This document shows positions 11,225 through 22,800 of a stretch of 64,000 nt of DNA, in pieces (position 1 is the stretch's first letter; each line of letters opens with the position of its first letter). The stretch lies in NCBI GenBank assembly GCA_021014325.1, contig CM037462.1, positions 15,582,135-15,646,134 of the forward strand. Direction: 5' to 3'. The DNA comes from Plazaster borealis. Taxonomy: Eukaryota; Echinodermata; Asteroidea; Forcipulatida; Labidiasteridae. The notes under the pieces were generated by a model. That model ran no database searches. It was not told the DNA's origin and saw only the letters and a list, made by a program, of their open reading frames with translations. The translations under genes were made by a program, and so were the position numbers.

Positions 11225-12365
11225 ACTGGTCCAGTTAGCAATAAAGCGTGGACCGGGTAAATGTCCCACATAGTCCAGTTAGCAATAGAGCGTGGACCGG
11301 GTCTGTTCCACGTGGTCCAGTTAGCAATAGAGCCAGGACCGTGTAAATGTTCCACGTGGTCCAGTTAACAATAGAGCCAGGACCGGGTCTGTTCCACGTG
11401 GTCCAGTTAGCAATAGAGCCAGGACCGAGTAAATGTTCCACATGATCCAGATAGCAATAGAGCCAGGACCGAGTAAATGTTCCAGATGATCCAGTTAGCA
11501 ATAGAGCCAGGACCAAGTAAATGTTTGTTCCACGTGGTCCAGTTAGCAATAGAGCCAGGACCAAGTAAATGTTCCAGATAATCCAGTTAGCAATAGAGCC
11601 AGGACCGGATAATGTTCCAGATAATCCAGTTAGCAATAGAGCCAGGACCGGATAATGTTCCAGATGATCCAGTTAGCAATAGAGCCAGGACCAAGTAAAT
11701 GTTCCAGATAATCCAGTTAGCAATAGAGCCAGGACCGGATAATGTTCCAGATGATCCAGTTAGCAATAGAGCCAGGACCGGATAATGTTCCAGATGATCC
11801 AGTTAGCAATAGAGCCAGAACCGAGTAAATGTTCCAGATGATCCAGTTAGCAATAGAGCCAGGACCAAGTAAATGTTCCACGTGGTCCAGTTAGCAATAG
11901 AGCCAGGACCGAGTAATTGTTCCACATGATCCAGATAGCAATAGAGCCAGGACCAAGTAAATGTTTGTTCCACGTGGTCCAGTTAGCAATAGAGCCTGGA
12001 CCGGGTAATTGTTCCACGTGGTCCAGTTAGCAATAGAGCCAGGACCGTGTAAATGTTCCACGTGTTCCAGTTAGCAATAGAGCCAGGACCGAGTAAATGT
12101 TCCACGTGGTCCAGTTAGCAATAGAGCCAGGACCGAGTAATTGTTCCACGTGGTCCAGTTAGCAACAGAGCCAGGACCGAGTAAATGTTCCACATGATCC
12201 AGATAGCAAGAGAGCCAGGACCGAGTAAATGTTCCAGATGATCCAGTTAGCAATAGAGCCAGGACCGAGTAAATGTTCCAGATGATCCAGATAGCAATAG
12301 AGCCAGGACCGAGTAAATGTTCCAGATGATCCAGTTAGCAATAGAGCCAGGACCTAGTAAATGTT
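11225..12365. repeat. ~44-bp minisatellite in intron 2 of copy A (~26 units)
   Basis: The consensus contains CCAGTTAGCAATAGAGCCAG, GGACCGAGTAAATGTTCC and ACGTGGT. Many units here have lost the CCACGTGG core and read CCAGATGATCC or CCACATGATCC, and some are 41-42 bp, so this is the most degenerate of the four arrays. Open frames across it are artefacts of the repeat. Confidence 0.9.
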
Positions 12366-13539
12366 GTAACTCTCAAAATATTTGCTGATACTAGACTGGG
12401 TTTTTATCAAACAAAACTTGCGTTTTGTGATGAGATGGGGGGTTGAAACAAACGTGTATTTTCAGTAGAGATAGTTTTTAGCTCAATTGTAAGTTTTGTA
12501 AATGTAGGTTTGGTGAAAGGGGTTGCGTAACCGTTAGTAAACATTGATGAAAAAAAACAACTTTTTGGGGAGAGTGAGAAAGTCTATAGGCTATTAGGAC
12601 ATTTGGTGAGATTGTGTGTTCTGGAAGCTTTATAAAAGGGAAGTCTAAAGAGCTATTGTTTTTTAAGTTGTGTGATGTTTTTAAGTTGATACTCACCTGT
12701 TGTTAATCCCAAAGTGATTGTTAACTGGAAGATGTTCCGGGTGAACGCACTGGTAAAGTATCCAGCAAAAAGCAAGAACCCTCCGGTCATTACACACACC
12801 CGGCTTCCAAATCGCTTTGCAAGATTCCCTGTGACTGGTGCTGATATCATAGTACATTCAGAAAGAAACAAAATAAATAAAGATAATAAAAAACACTTTA
12901 TCATGAACACGAAATCATTTGTACGAAGAATGAAACGGGTAATCACATAAATCTTTAACAAGTTTCACCATCAAATGTTTGGAATCAAACTATACTGAAA
13001 GCTGTGTAAAACTACATAGATCAAATGTATTATTTCCACGTTGTGAATATAATTATCTGATTTCGTTTATTTGTTAGGAACAATTCCTTTAGGTTGCAGG
13101 CTATTCCTTTTAGTTCCCTTGAGCCTGCATGACTGCTGTGAGGCTTGAGTGCCTTTTTCATGTGTTCAAGGTTTTATGTTATGTAAGTCGGACCCAGGTT
13201 ATAGGCCTGAAAGTAATTTATTTTATAATGACAATTTGCCACAGTCAGTCAAGTGATTTTAGCAAAAAGGTGAAAGGCGAGATTTTACGCAGAATAGACG
13301 AGTGGATATTTGAAAATGCAGTGCCCGTTCAAGGCCAACTGCTACATTTACGGAGTAGGAAAGTTGTTAGCTTTCTACCTTGAACGGAAAGCCTTTTAAT
13401 CCTTAGACTTATGACGTGTTGCATTCAGTCCATCTATGAATAATCATTAGGCCTACATGCTCATATTATGTGAGGTAGAGGGAGAAGTGAGTCGTTTAAA
13501 ACAGATTTCCGTAAAGTCTTGAGTTTTCGGTGTATAAGA

Positions 13540-13785
13540 AAAAACAAACAAATACAAACAAACAAGTAAACAAACACCCCAACGTACAAACAAACACCCA
13601 AACAAACAAACAAACAAACGAACACCCCAACACCCCCTCCAACGTTCCATCAAACAAACATCCCAACACCCCATTAAAAAAAAAACACACCCTAACGTCC
13701 CAACAAACAAACATCCCAACACCCCATCAAACAAAAAACATACATCCCAACATCCCCCCCCCAAAAAAAAAAAAAAAAAAAAAAA
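13540..13785. repeat. CAAACA/CACCCCAA low-complexity tract, intron 1 of copy A
   Basis: Runs of AAACAAACAAACA and ACACCCCAACA end in a poly-A of about 22 bases. Shorter versions occupy the same place in intron 1 of copies B, C and D. Confidence 0.9.
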
Positions 13786-15280
13786 CTATACTTAGGGCCT
13801 ACTAAAAAAACATTTTTCGTGATGATTAATGGTATTATTTTGTTTCGCCCAGTTAGGGAGAACCAATGAAATACAACTCAATCCAGTAAGAAAGTTCAGA
13901 AAAGATGCTCTAAAATAAGAGTTTACATATCCCGAAAATATAATTGGAGCATAGGCCTACTAAGGACTCTGTACCATCTAAAATATATTTCTGTGAGTTT
14001 GTTATTTCTTTACCTGTTTTATAACTGTACCTGTTTATAACTGTACCCATAGGGGCTCCTTATGGTAGTAATAGATAGGTTTCGTTGGCGTACGGTTAGC
14101 GCAATGGCGAGTTTTAGTGGTTGTGACGTCATCACTCTTTGCGCATTTATGACGTTTTACACAATCTGTTTAAGTGTAAAAGTGTTCTCGACACGAGTAA
14201 CAGCGGCACTACACGTAAGCAAAAAACGATTAGTAAAACTTACTAAAAGTCTGCAATTTCCTCTAATTTTTGAAAAGAAAAAAAAACAAACTTACCAACA
14301 TACGGATACTTTATGGTCCTTCATAATTCATTAGAGGTTGGATTTCTTTTCGTGATTTCTTTTGTGATGTGTGAGTTTTGGTTGTCTGTTTTGACTAAAT
14401 TAGTGTGATGTCAAAACAATTGTTGATTATCTGTAAGGTTTTTTTAATATCAAACCTGGGCCACTCTGGATTGTATGTGATCCTCTTTGGTATCGGTGCA
14501 TTTTCCAAGAGAAGATGATATAAAGTCATAATCTTCGTCCTCAATCGCCAGTTCAAGCAAATTCATGGGTGCTGCATTTTGAAGATTGCGCCCTGTGTAG
14601 CCTATTGAAATTGTAACCGGGGTCGTCATCGAAACCTGAACACAATTTTAATGTTATTGTTTTGTTTAATTTTGCGCAAACCTTTGTGGTTTGGCAATTT
14701 CTAAAGCTGTGGGCATAATATGGTGTTGAAGTCACACTTGCAGGTAGTGGGGCAGACTGTGCCTCTGATGATACAAACATGAGTGTTATAGCCAAAACAA
14801 ACCGAGTGTCGAGAAAAACACGCCTAAAATTTCCCATATTTACATGTACATAAAACAACAGATGTTACCTCACTTTCGTCCTAACACAATATTGATAACA
14901 ACAAAATGGGATATTTGTAACCTAAAGCTCAATACTGAGTTACTTACCAATGATAAAACCAATACTGTTTGACATGCCGATGACAGTCCCCAGTTCAGCT
15001 GCACTGCACTCTAGAGAATCCATCATGGGGTTGAATAAAACACCGAACGATTTAAGAGATCCCATCTCCAAGAAAATTATCAAGAATGACGTAAATGTAA
15101 GGAGACAGCTTGAAGTCGTCATTTTGAATTAAGGTTTCTTTTCAACTCATTAAATCAGAGTTTCCAAACAGCCACTTTCCCCTCTCCTCATCCAGGGTTC
15201 TTTTCGCGAGTGTGGCCGGTTTATTATTGACTTGTCCCCTTAGTGGTGAGAACAAACTAGTTGGCCTACGATAATCCACC

Positions 15281-15285
15281 ATTGG
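15281..15285 (-). promoter_or_regulatory. CCAAT box upstream of copy A
   Basis: On the minus strand CGAACCAATGG lies about 160 bp upstream of the copy A start codon. The same site is kept upstream of copy C; in copy B the position reads CGAACCATTG. No convincing TATA box was seen in any copy. Confidence 0.3.
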
Positions 15286-15406
15286 TTCGCCTGCTGTTGT
15301 CCATGACCGCAGCCCTATTCACGGCTTCTTCCCTTTACAATCTGTCAACTGTATACTACAATAAGCATAATTTACATTACGAAGTACCCGATCACTGGTA
15401 TGTACC

Positions 15407-16457
15407 GTGGTCCCCATAAAGTGTGACGTAGTGTATGTTTCTACATCACAAGGGACCGAAGAAGGCGAAATTGTAGACCTTGAGTTTCTTTTTGAAAACC
15501 CTGTAGGCTACCCGGAAGGGGCAATGATGGTTTTCATGATGTTGGTCTCGTACCCGAAAGGGGCAATAATTTCTCTGACAAGGATGTTGATACACTTCTT
15601 GCTTGAACAGGAAAGCGATAAGTTGCTTAATGAATTGGCAGCCCTCGTCGAAAATGAAGTGAAAGTTGGGCCGGCCATCAATGCAAAGTTGGCCGAAACG
15701 CTTAACGCTTTAATGAGAGGCAAGATTCAAACGGAAAATCTGGACGAAAGGTTGAAGCTTTACATCAGGCCAGAAAACTGCACAAATAATTTGTGTGCCT
15801 TACTAAAGGGGAACCAGAACTCTTGTCCATTTTGAAACCAGCAACGCGTGCACGCGATGCTAAGTTACAAAAGATTCAGAATGCTTTTGTTCATGGGTCC
15901 TAGCCGACTAGCTTCTTCAAGCTAGTAACAATAAGGCAGAAGCAGGAATTGACTCTGCAAAGCTAATCCGTGAGCTCATTGATACAATAGATATGTTAGG
16001 CAATGGCAACTCTTTGTTGAATCTGCGCAGATGAGACGCAATTCGCCAAGATCTTAGCAAAAGGTTTACCCCTCTTTGCTCCACACAAGTCCCATGCATA
16101 AGTTTGTTGTTTGGGGACGATCTGGCACATTCGTGTAAAAGTATCCAAGTACAAATGCAGTCCGAGAATGTTATTCGGTACAACAAACCACACCCTTCAG
16201 GTGATTGGCGTTACATCTACAAGCCCTCGTATGCGAGAGGGGCTTATAACCGCCGGGTGAGGGCTCCCTATAGTGGCCGTGGGTCGGCAACTCCAACATA
16301 CTCCTACCACCAGCAAGCAAACAGATATGGTGGCCAGACTAGTCAGAGCCAGACACGGCATGATGTTGCAGGAAGCGCGGGCTCCAAATCTTCAAAAGAA
16401 TGCCAATCCAATATAATGGGGTTATGCCCCAACTCCGATAAAGTTTTCACAAACTGA
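15407..16457 (+). pseudogene. DIRS gag-like pseudogene
   Basis: The first open part (to 15835) contains VGPAINAKLAETLNALMRG followed by LKLYIRPENC, which matches the conserved core of DIRS Gag proteins (GP-I-KLA-VN-L ... YLRPENC). The frame then shifts and has stops. The C-terminal part resumes in another frame at about 15950-16457, with FGDDLAHSC and a Ser/Tyr/Gly/Arg-rich tail that is common before the RT of DIRS elements. Confidence 0.65.
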
Positions 16458-16464
16458 GGCTTTA

Positions 16465-17189
16465 ATGATAGATAAAGAAATAGATTCTTTATGCACCAAG
16501 GGTTCTATTGTCAAAGCACTACCCTACCGTGGGCAGTTTATTTCGAATATTTGTCTAACGCCGAAGAAGGATGGATCTATGCGCCCCATCATCAATTTGA
16601 AACATATAAACAAGTTTGACAACTATCACCATTTTAAAATGGCAAGAAAAATTGTGGCCGTTTACCTGTTTGTGTTTTGGACTTACCAGCGCACCGCACA
16701 TATGTTCACTAAGATAATTAAACCAGCCATTGCAACCTTGCGTAATATTGGTCACATGTCAGCCAATTATTGATGATTCTCTCCTTATCGGAGACACTAT
16801 GATTGAATGCACAAAGAATGTTCAAGCTAGATGTGCACTTATGACTGAACCTGGGTTTGGCATCAATGCGACAAAATCGCACCCTAATCCCACTCGAATT
16901 CTAGAATTCCTGTGATTAATACAGTAGATATGACCATGGAGGTAGAATTAGGCTCCATGATATGACTGTAAGCTTACCGAACAATAAGGTGTCTGTAAGG
17001 CATCTTGCCAATCAAACCAATCTCACCATTTTATTGGTAGCACAAGTAATCGGCAGATTAGTCTCAAGTTTCCCTGCGGTGCCACTTGGCCCGTTGTACT
17101 ACAGAAACTTGGAAATAGCCAAAGATGGAGCACTATTAGGCGGGCAAGGCCCAGCCAGTTTTAGTACTTTCAGCTTACCCACAAGATAG
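16465..17189 (+). pseudogene. DIRS reverse transcriptase pseudogene (internally deleted)
   Basis: The finger region is recognisable in the first 50 codons (LTPKKDGSMRPIINLKHINKF, then HHFKM). The following palm, with the first catalytic aspartate, is missing: the sequence jumps to a thumb-proximal PAIATLRNIGHMSANY. The YIDD box is split by a frameshift at about 16770-16775, leaving DDSLLIGD in another frame. Downstream, VAQVIGRLVSSFPAVPLGPLY matches the connection region of DIRS RT. Not functional. Confidence 0.75.
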
Positions 17190-17211
17190 CAAGATTTGTG
17201 TAGTCAGAACT

Positions 17212-17550
17212 TTGTTCGAGTACTTAAAACGTACGAATCCTATTCGTAAGTGTAATAAACTGTTTGTAAGTTTTTCAGCTCCACATAAAGGAGTGGGTCC
17301 TTCAACCATTGCTCGATGGTTGAAACTGTGTTTAACAAACGCAGGGATATATACTTCGGTCTTTAAGGCCCAGAGTTTTTGGTCTGCTTCTACATTGGCA
17401 GCCGCAAGCAAAGGTGTTCCAGTAGATGTTATTTTACCAGCAGCAGGGCGGTCATCGGCCAAAACCTTTGCTAAGTTTTACAACAGAGAGAGTTCTATAT
17501 CAGCGAACCTCGGGCACTTTTTGCAAAGGCTGCTGTTAAACAAACAATAA
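17212..17550 (+). pseudogene. DIRS tyrosine recombinase, C-terminal remnant
   Basis: The segment APHKGVGPSTIARWLK and later KAQSFWSASTLAAASKGVPV, FAKFYNRE matches the C-terminal half of DIRS tyrosine recombinases. At the H-x-x-R box, where active enzymes have HSTR or similar, this copy reads QSFW, so both catalytic residues are lost. The N-terminal half of the domain is not present in frame. The stop is at 17548-17550. Confidence 0.7.
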
Positions 17551-17560
17551 TATAACTATG

Positions 17561-19299
17561 TTGGGTCGAATAAAACAGCATGATCGACTTATAACAGTAC
17601 AACAACCAATGGAACATGGAAGGAATTAATCACAATGTTAGGTCACAATAAAACTTTAGTTCCCGAAAATCTACTGGTTTCTAGCTTTTCCCTATGGGGG
17701 CAATTAGGCATTTAGACCTTTTGCTCTTTAAGATAAAATATTAATCTACATTCATAAATACCCCAGACAGTTTGGAACAATCTTTTGGACTATATCATAA
17801 ATTCTTATGCACACAATCATGTCAATGAAATGGACATGATTTACTGCATACCCCACATCCCGCTATATAATATTGGATGGCCAAACATTAAAATCGTGTC
17901 CGTGTTGAAAGCCACAAGAGAAATGCATACCCCCCACCCCCCATTTCAATGTTGGAAATTTGGAAGGATTTTGCTAGTAGGGGTGCCTTCTTGTCATTCA
18001 CATTTTCTGAAAGCACTGAAAAACGTGTTGCCTCTGTTAGTACCCTAATTACAAAAAAGCCGCAACTTTAACGGGGGTGGGGGCGGGGGTTGGACATCAT
18101 CAGTGTGAATTACAGTTTGAAAATTACAATCATTACTAGTTTGATACATTCTGATCATTTGGTATGAAACTTCTCAATTGATTTCTCTTAGCTCTAATAG
18201 GCTGCACACAAAACAGTCCTATTTTTTTTCCTGTGATGTTTCTACCAGGATAGTATTGACTTGTATAGGAGTTGGATCCACTAGTTTTATTGTTTTGTTG
18301 TGCTGGGTTGTTCTTCCAGGTTGAAAGCAGTCCTTCAGACTGTAACTCTAAAAACCAAAGTGGACAGGTGAATAGTTTGTAGGTATATGCTGTTGTATAC
18401 GACAGTAGCATTGAACAAAAAGAAAAAAGAAAAAGGCAAAAAGAAAACAATAAGGGAAAAGTTTGATGTAATATTAGTACGTTTAGTGTGAGTGCGTTTT
18501 TATATCAATAAGCTGGGAATGAAATACACATTCTTCTTTCTAAAACCGTAAAGATTTCACTTGATAAAATCAAGCCAAATGATTCGATTCTAAAAGAATC
18601 GAATTAATTGTACGCGTTACATGCATAACACAAAGGCTATAGGAGGGATTGTTTTTATTCCTATATGTAATACATTATTGTTAAGTTAATTTTAGTATGA
18701 TGTAAGATGTACATTTCCTTCAAATCTCTTGCCTACTTTGTGTGTCCTCATATTGTGTCCTCCATCAATCCTTTACCCATACTTCTAAAGTGTGTAACTT
18801 TTGTATGTCCTCTAGAGATGCATGCGTCTACTAACATTATGCTCAACCGTCCGATACCACGTTTAATTTTTTTTCTGTATTGTTTTTTTTCTTCTATCAA
18901 TTAATTTTTTTACATAAATTTATTGATTAATTCTTTTTTTGACGCGCACATTTCACTATGCCGCGGGATTATTATGATTTCAAAAAGGCAGCATTTGGGA
19001 TTTTTTTAAAGCTTACCTCCCTTGTAACACATAGTTGTTAATAATTTCAGATTCAGAGTATACACGTTTGAGATTTTACTACAGTAACTTTATCCAACAC
19101 AGCTTTTATATAATTTGTTTTTAGCCTTACACCGATGTGTATTAAGCGCTGTATATACTCAGTACTTTCCATCTAATTAACATCTAATAAACAGCTTGGG
19201 GAATGTATAGTTTGTTTCGATAATTGCCAAATTAAACTACCAATAAATTCAAAAAGATTGTTGTAATTATTTTCAACTACACTGTCCAGATTAGTTTAA
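17561..19299. other. Intergenic, no gene supported
   Basis: The stretch is AT-rich with C- and G-runs (17930-17943, 18070-18093). The minus-strand open frame at 18136-18450 has no recognisable domain or splice context. 19010-19250 weakly matches 1340-1530, the flank beyond copy A. Confidence 0.4.
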
Positions 19300-19443
19300 C
19301 CTTGCATGATGTCATCGTGGACTTATTGAGTGTCAGTTTTTTAATTAAAAGGTCGCTACTTCGCCAATTAATTTTTTTTTAAATCTAAAAAATTCCAAGT
19401 TCCACAACTACACCTAGCCAAATAGCAAGCCAGTTGTCGTGTT
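19300..19443. repeat. 3'-flank segment shared by copies B and C
   Basis: This sequence, running from AACCTTGCATGATG to GTCGTGTTACCATCGG, recurs nearly unchanged at 38164-38320. In B it joins a T-rich spacer and then the gene end. In C the join is interrupted by a 10 kb insertion. Confidence 0.8.
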
Positions 19444-19451
19444 ACCATCGG

Positions 19452-19578
19452 TTTTTGTTTTTTTTTGGTTTTGGGGGGGTTTTTTTGTGGGTTTTTTTGT
19501 TTTTTTTTTTTTTTTTTGTGTTTTTTTTTGTTGTTGTTGTTGTTGTTGTTTTTTTTTTTTTTTTTTTTTTTTTTTTGG
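19452..19578. repeat. Poly-T / (TTG)n low-complexity tract
   Basis: Runs of T broken by G-runs and a TTG microsatellite at about 19529-19549. Open frames on either strand here are homopolymer artefacts. The matching spacer of copy C is an ATTT microsatellite at 48470-48530. Confidence 0.95.
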
Positions 19579-19814
19579 GGGTTTGGGAGGGCTCCAATAC
19601 AAAAATCGATCAATGACCAGCTCTCCCGGAATAGTGAAATGAACCATATGGTTTCCACATGGCTTCTTCTGTATGCTTGTACAATGGCTGTAAGTTTAGT
19701 TTGTTGTTTAGTTTGATGAAAAATAGATAAATAATTGAGAGCAATCCAACTGTTGTTATGAAATAAGTGCACAAAGCATTTCGAGCAATTTGGTGATCAA
19801 TGTTTGAAACCACA

Positions 19815-22800
19815 TCATGGAATAAAGCGGTCCATCAGCATCAGCAGCATGGTTACAAAGTTGACGATTCCAAGGCTGACGAAGGCTAGGTCGTAACTTT
19901 GTGTCAGGTCGTAAAACAACCCTGCAACGAGATCAAACAAGATGAAAAACAAAGGAACTTCTGTCCTGGGTTTTTATTTAAAACAAACTTCGATGCCACG
20001 CAGTGGTGTGAATAGGATTCGTTGAGCCCGAGAGGATAAAAGATGTGCCCCTTCATTCCCTAAGCATTATTTGAGATATTAGCAAAAGCTATAGTTTCAA
20101 ATACGAGTCACAATCCAAAGGTGCAGTTAGATTTCAAGTTGGATTTCATCCTCGTACTAGAAATCACTACGGCACATGCAACCACATAGTAGTAAATCTT
20201 ACCTGCTACAAAACTTCCGGTGGTTTCTCCAAGCCCGTAGAGACAAAGACCCAAAATATATAAATCAACTACAGTACTTTCGCCGTAGATTTCTGCGATC
20301 ACTAACGTTATTAGCATGTTTAGAATTCCAATAGCGCCACCGTTGACACAAGACAAGGACATCAATGCCTGCCATAAGAAACACAAATATTCCTTTGCTT
20401 AAAAAACGCTATTTTAAACAACACGAAAGATGCAGTCGGTCATATCGGTACACACAGCTATGTCTACATAGTGTACATTCTTTGATTCATTTAAACCAAT
20501 GTCTCAATTAGGTCTTTCTCAATTTATGTAGAAAGTGTTTTCTAACTGGAGATTCCGAGTCCATGAGTCACACTGCCTAAAGGGTCGAAGACCATGTCAA
20601 TCGGGCCTGTCTTAGGATAGAACCTAAAGGGTTCCACATGTTTTTGCTAAAAACTGAACGAGTAATTAACTAAAATGTGTTTTCGGTCTACTGGCTGCAG
20701 TACCGGCGAGCCATCGGAGGGTTGGTCATAGATTGTTTTTTGTCAACGTAAAGCTGACGCATTGGCAAAAATAGCAAGAATGATACAATAAAAGTCACAT
20801 GTGAAAGTTTCAGCTGAAACCAGCAACACGCAAGCTGTCACAATGGTATTTTCGTAAGAACGTCAAAACCATCCACGATTAGTGAGGTGACAGCGAGTAC
20901 CATCCTCATCTCTGGCCGCAGCATTCGCGTACGGACACCAACCCTCAGGAAACTGAGAAACGATTCAAAACGATTCATTTGACGTTTTTATATAAACGTT
21001 CTTTAACGAACAAATTCCATCCACAGGCCTATTATTACAAGTAGAGTGCAGGCGCGGATCCAGGGGGGCGTGGGGGCGCACGCCCCCCTTTTTCATATTA
21101 AAAAAAAAAAAAAGAGGGAGAAAAGAGAAAAAGAGGGAGAGAGAGAGAAGGGGAGGGAGAAATGGGGCAACAAACTTCATTTATCATTTTGCTGCTTGGA
21201 ATATTTTCACGCCCCCCCCCCCCCGTTTGGAAAATCCTGGATCCGCCCCTGGAGTGAGGAAGCACTTTTGAACTAGGATACTAGATCTGTGTTACAAAAT
21301 GTACAAGAAGATTTCTTTAAAAACATTGGCACCATATCAATCTAAAGTATTGGATTGGTGATGGTGAGTGACGGATAGGCCTACTTGAGCGTTTTTAGCG
21401 GGGGGGGGGGGTAGAGAGAAAACAATGTTAACGTTTCCTTACCACATAACTATCCTGCACAAATGAATCCATAAACATTGCAGCCGAGTTTCTAAAACAC
21501 ACTAACACAAACAACCAAAATGCACTGATGACATTGTAACCTTGCAGAGGAATATGAATGAGTCTGCCGAGAAGGTTTCCAACACCACCTCCAGTTGACA
21601 ACAGAGCTGCTGCAGAGACAGGTATACCTCTTGACACAGCATGAGGTACTAAAAATACCACCCAAGCAGCAGCAGATGTGCCTTGTAGGAAAAAAATACA
21701 AAGTTGAAGAAGCATCCTGGGTTTCTCAAGGACGACGTTCAAGGAAAGACAGGAAGCAACTTCCCTCAGCCGATTACGTAAACCTGGTTCATTTTTGTCA
21801 TTAATTACTTGGTCCGTGTCTGTTGTGTTTAACTTCGAATACTTCTGGACGTGATGATTATTCAGTGCACCAAACACAGTCACGTGGAACATAACAGCAG
21901 CCATGATCATCAAGGTTCCACGCCAGCCATAGACTCCGAGAAGAAAATCGACTGTCGGTGGAAAAGCCATTACACCGAATGACCCACCTAAAAATGCTAT
22001 GGCGTACATGATAGGAAAATGATCAGATGGTGACGACACCAGCGCAACTGTCTGTGGTACGAAGGTAAGACCCATACCAGCACCTGTTGGAGGTGGTAAA
22101 AGTATATATTACTTTCACGGGATTGTTAATGGGGTTTTTTTGTACTGGATAAGCAGGGTTGGAGGAGAGGATCTCCAATAGGGTTAAAGGATTGTGTCAA
22201 CGTCTTTGAGAAGTATCCCGATCCCCTAAAAAACAATCAAAACTAGACAAAGTGATTGTAACTAACAATCACAGAGCTGTTCCGTGTTTTACTGTTTGTT
22301 TACTACACATGAATTAAGTAACTTAGTTTCTGCTTCGACAGTAACAACAAAATATGACATGTGGCTCAGAAGAGATGATTTTTTTCCGAAGTTCAATGTT
22401 TAATGCTCAAAGGATCTTTAACTGAAAAGAAATTGAAAATCGGTTGCGTAGGTCTTGATATATGGTCCCACTTCCGGTTGACCCGGAAGTAAAGGTCAAA
22501 ATGGGGTCACAGTAACCCAAGTTCAATCTTCAATGCTCAAAGGGTCTATAACTGAAAAGAAATTGTAAATCGGGTGTGTACTTCTTGAGATCTGGTCCCA
22601 CTTCCGGTTGACCCGGAAGTAAAGGTCAACATAGGGTCACGGTGACCCAAGTTCAATCTTCAATGCTCAAAGGGTCTATAACTGAAAAGAAATTCAAAAT
22701 CGGGTGTGTACTTCTTGAGATCTGGTCCCACTTCCGGTTGGCCCGGACGTAAAGGTCAACATGGGGTCACGGTGACCCAAATTCAATCTTAAATGCTCAA

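Larger units (their letters stand above)
5700..15122 (-). pseudogene. SLC16-like MFS transporter, copy A (broken)
   Basis: Minus strand, five exons: 15122-14948, 12840-12697, 11030-10391, 6241-6076 and 5812-5700, all with GT donors and AG acceptors. The start is the MTTSS methionine at 15122; in-frame sequence just upstream has a stop. Exon 3 is disabled twice. A TAG at 10786-10788 replaces the tyrosine codon of copies B and C, and one A is missing from the run at 10638-10643 (six instead of seven), which shifts the frame. The reading frame otherwise follows B closely: RFGSR after transmembrane helix 2, GWRG, GVGNLLGR and YDLTQSYD. Exon 5 is 6 bp longer than in B, adding one LM pair. Intron 3 holds a ~4 kb DNA element. 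A possible ATTAAA signal lies at 5621-5616. The single-base loss alone could be an assembly error in a homopolymer; together with the substitution it points to a pseudogene. Confidence 0.8.
15400..17560 (+). mobile_element. Decayed DIRS-type (tyrosine recombinase) retrotransposon
   Basis: Gag-like, reverse-transcriptase and tyrosine-recombinase segments follow in DIRS order on the plus strand over only ~2.2 kb, much shorter than an intact DIRS element (about 5-6 kb). The frame is broken many times and the RT palm is mostly deleted. It lies between the start of copy A and the end of copy B. I could not define its split or inverted terminal repeats. Confidence 0.8.

Noticed and set aside
13453..13805. 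Frames rich in LFVCLF on the minus strand and in TNKQ on the plus strand; similar at 32306-32542, 55067-55318 and 63788-63997
   Set aside because: Translations of the CAAACA/CACCCC tract in intron 1.
19434..19716. Open frames of poly-F, poly-K or poly-N type on both strands
   Set aside because: Products of T/A homopolymers and the TTG microsatellite.
19610..19813. 67-codon minus-strand frame just after the stop of copy B, with a near-identical frame at 48562-48771 after copy C
   Set aside because: It is out of frame with exon 5 and has no acceptor of its own in phase. The similarity is explained by recent duplication of the 3' flank. It could be 3' UTR.
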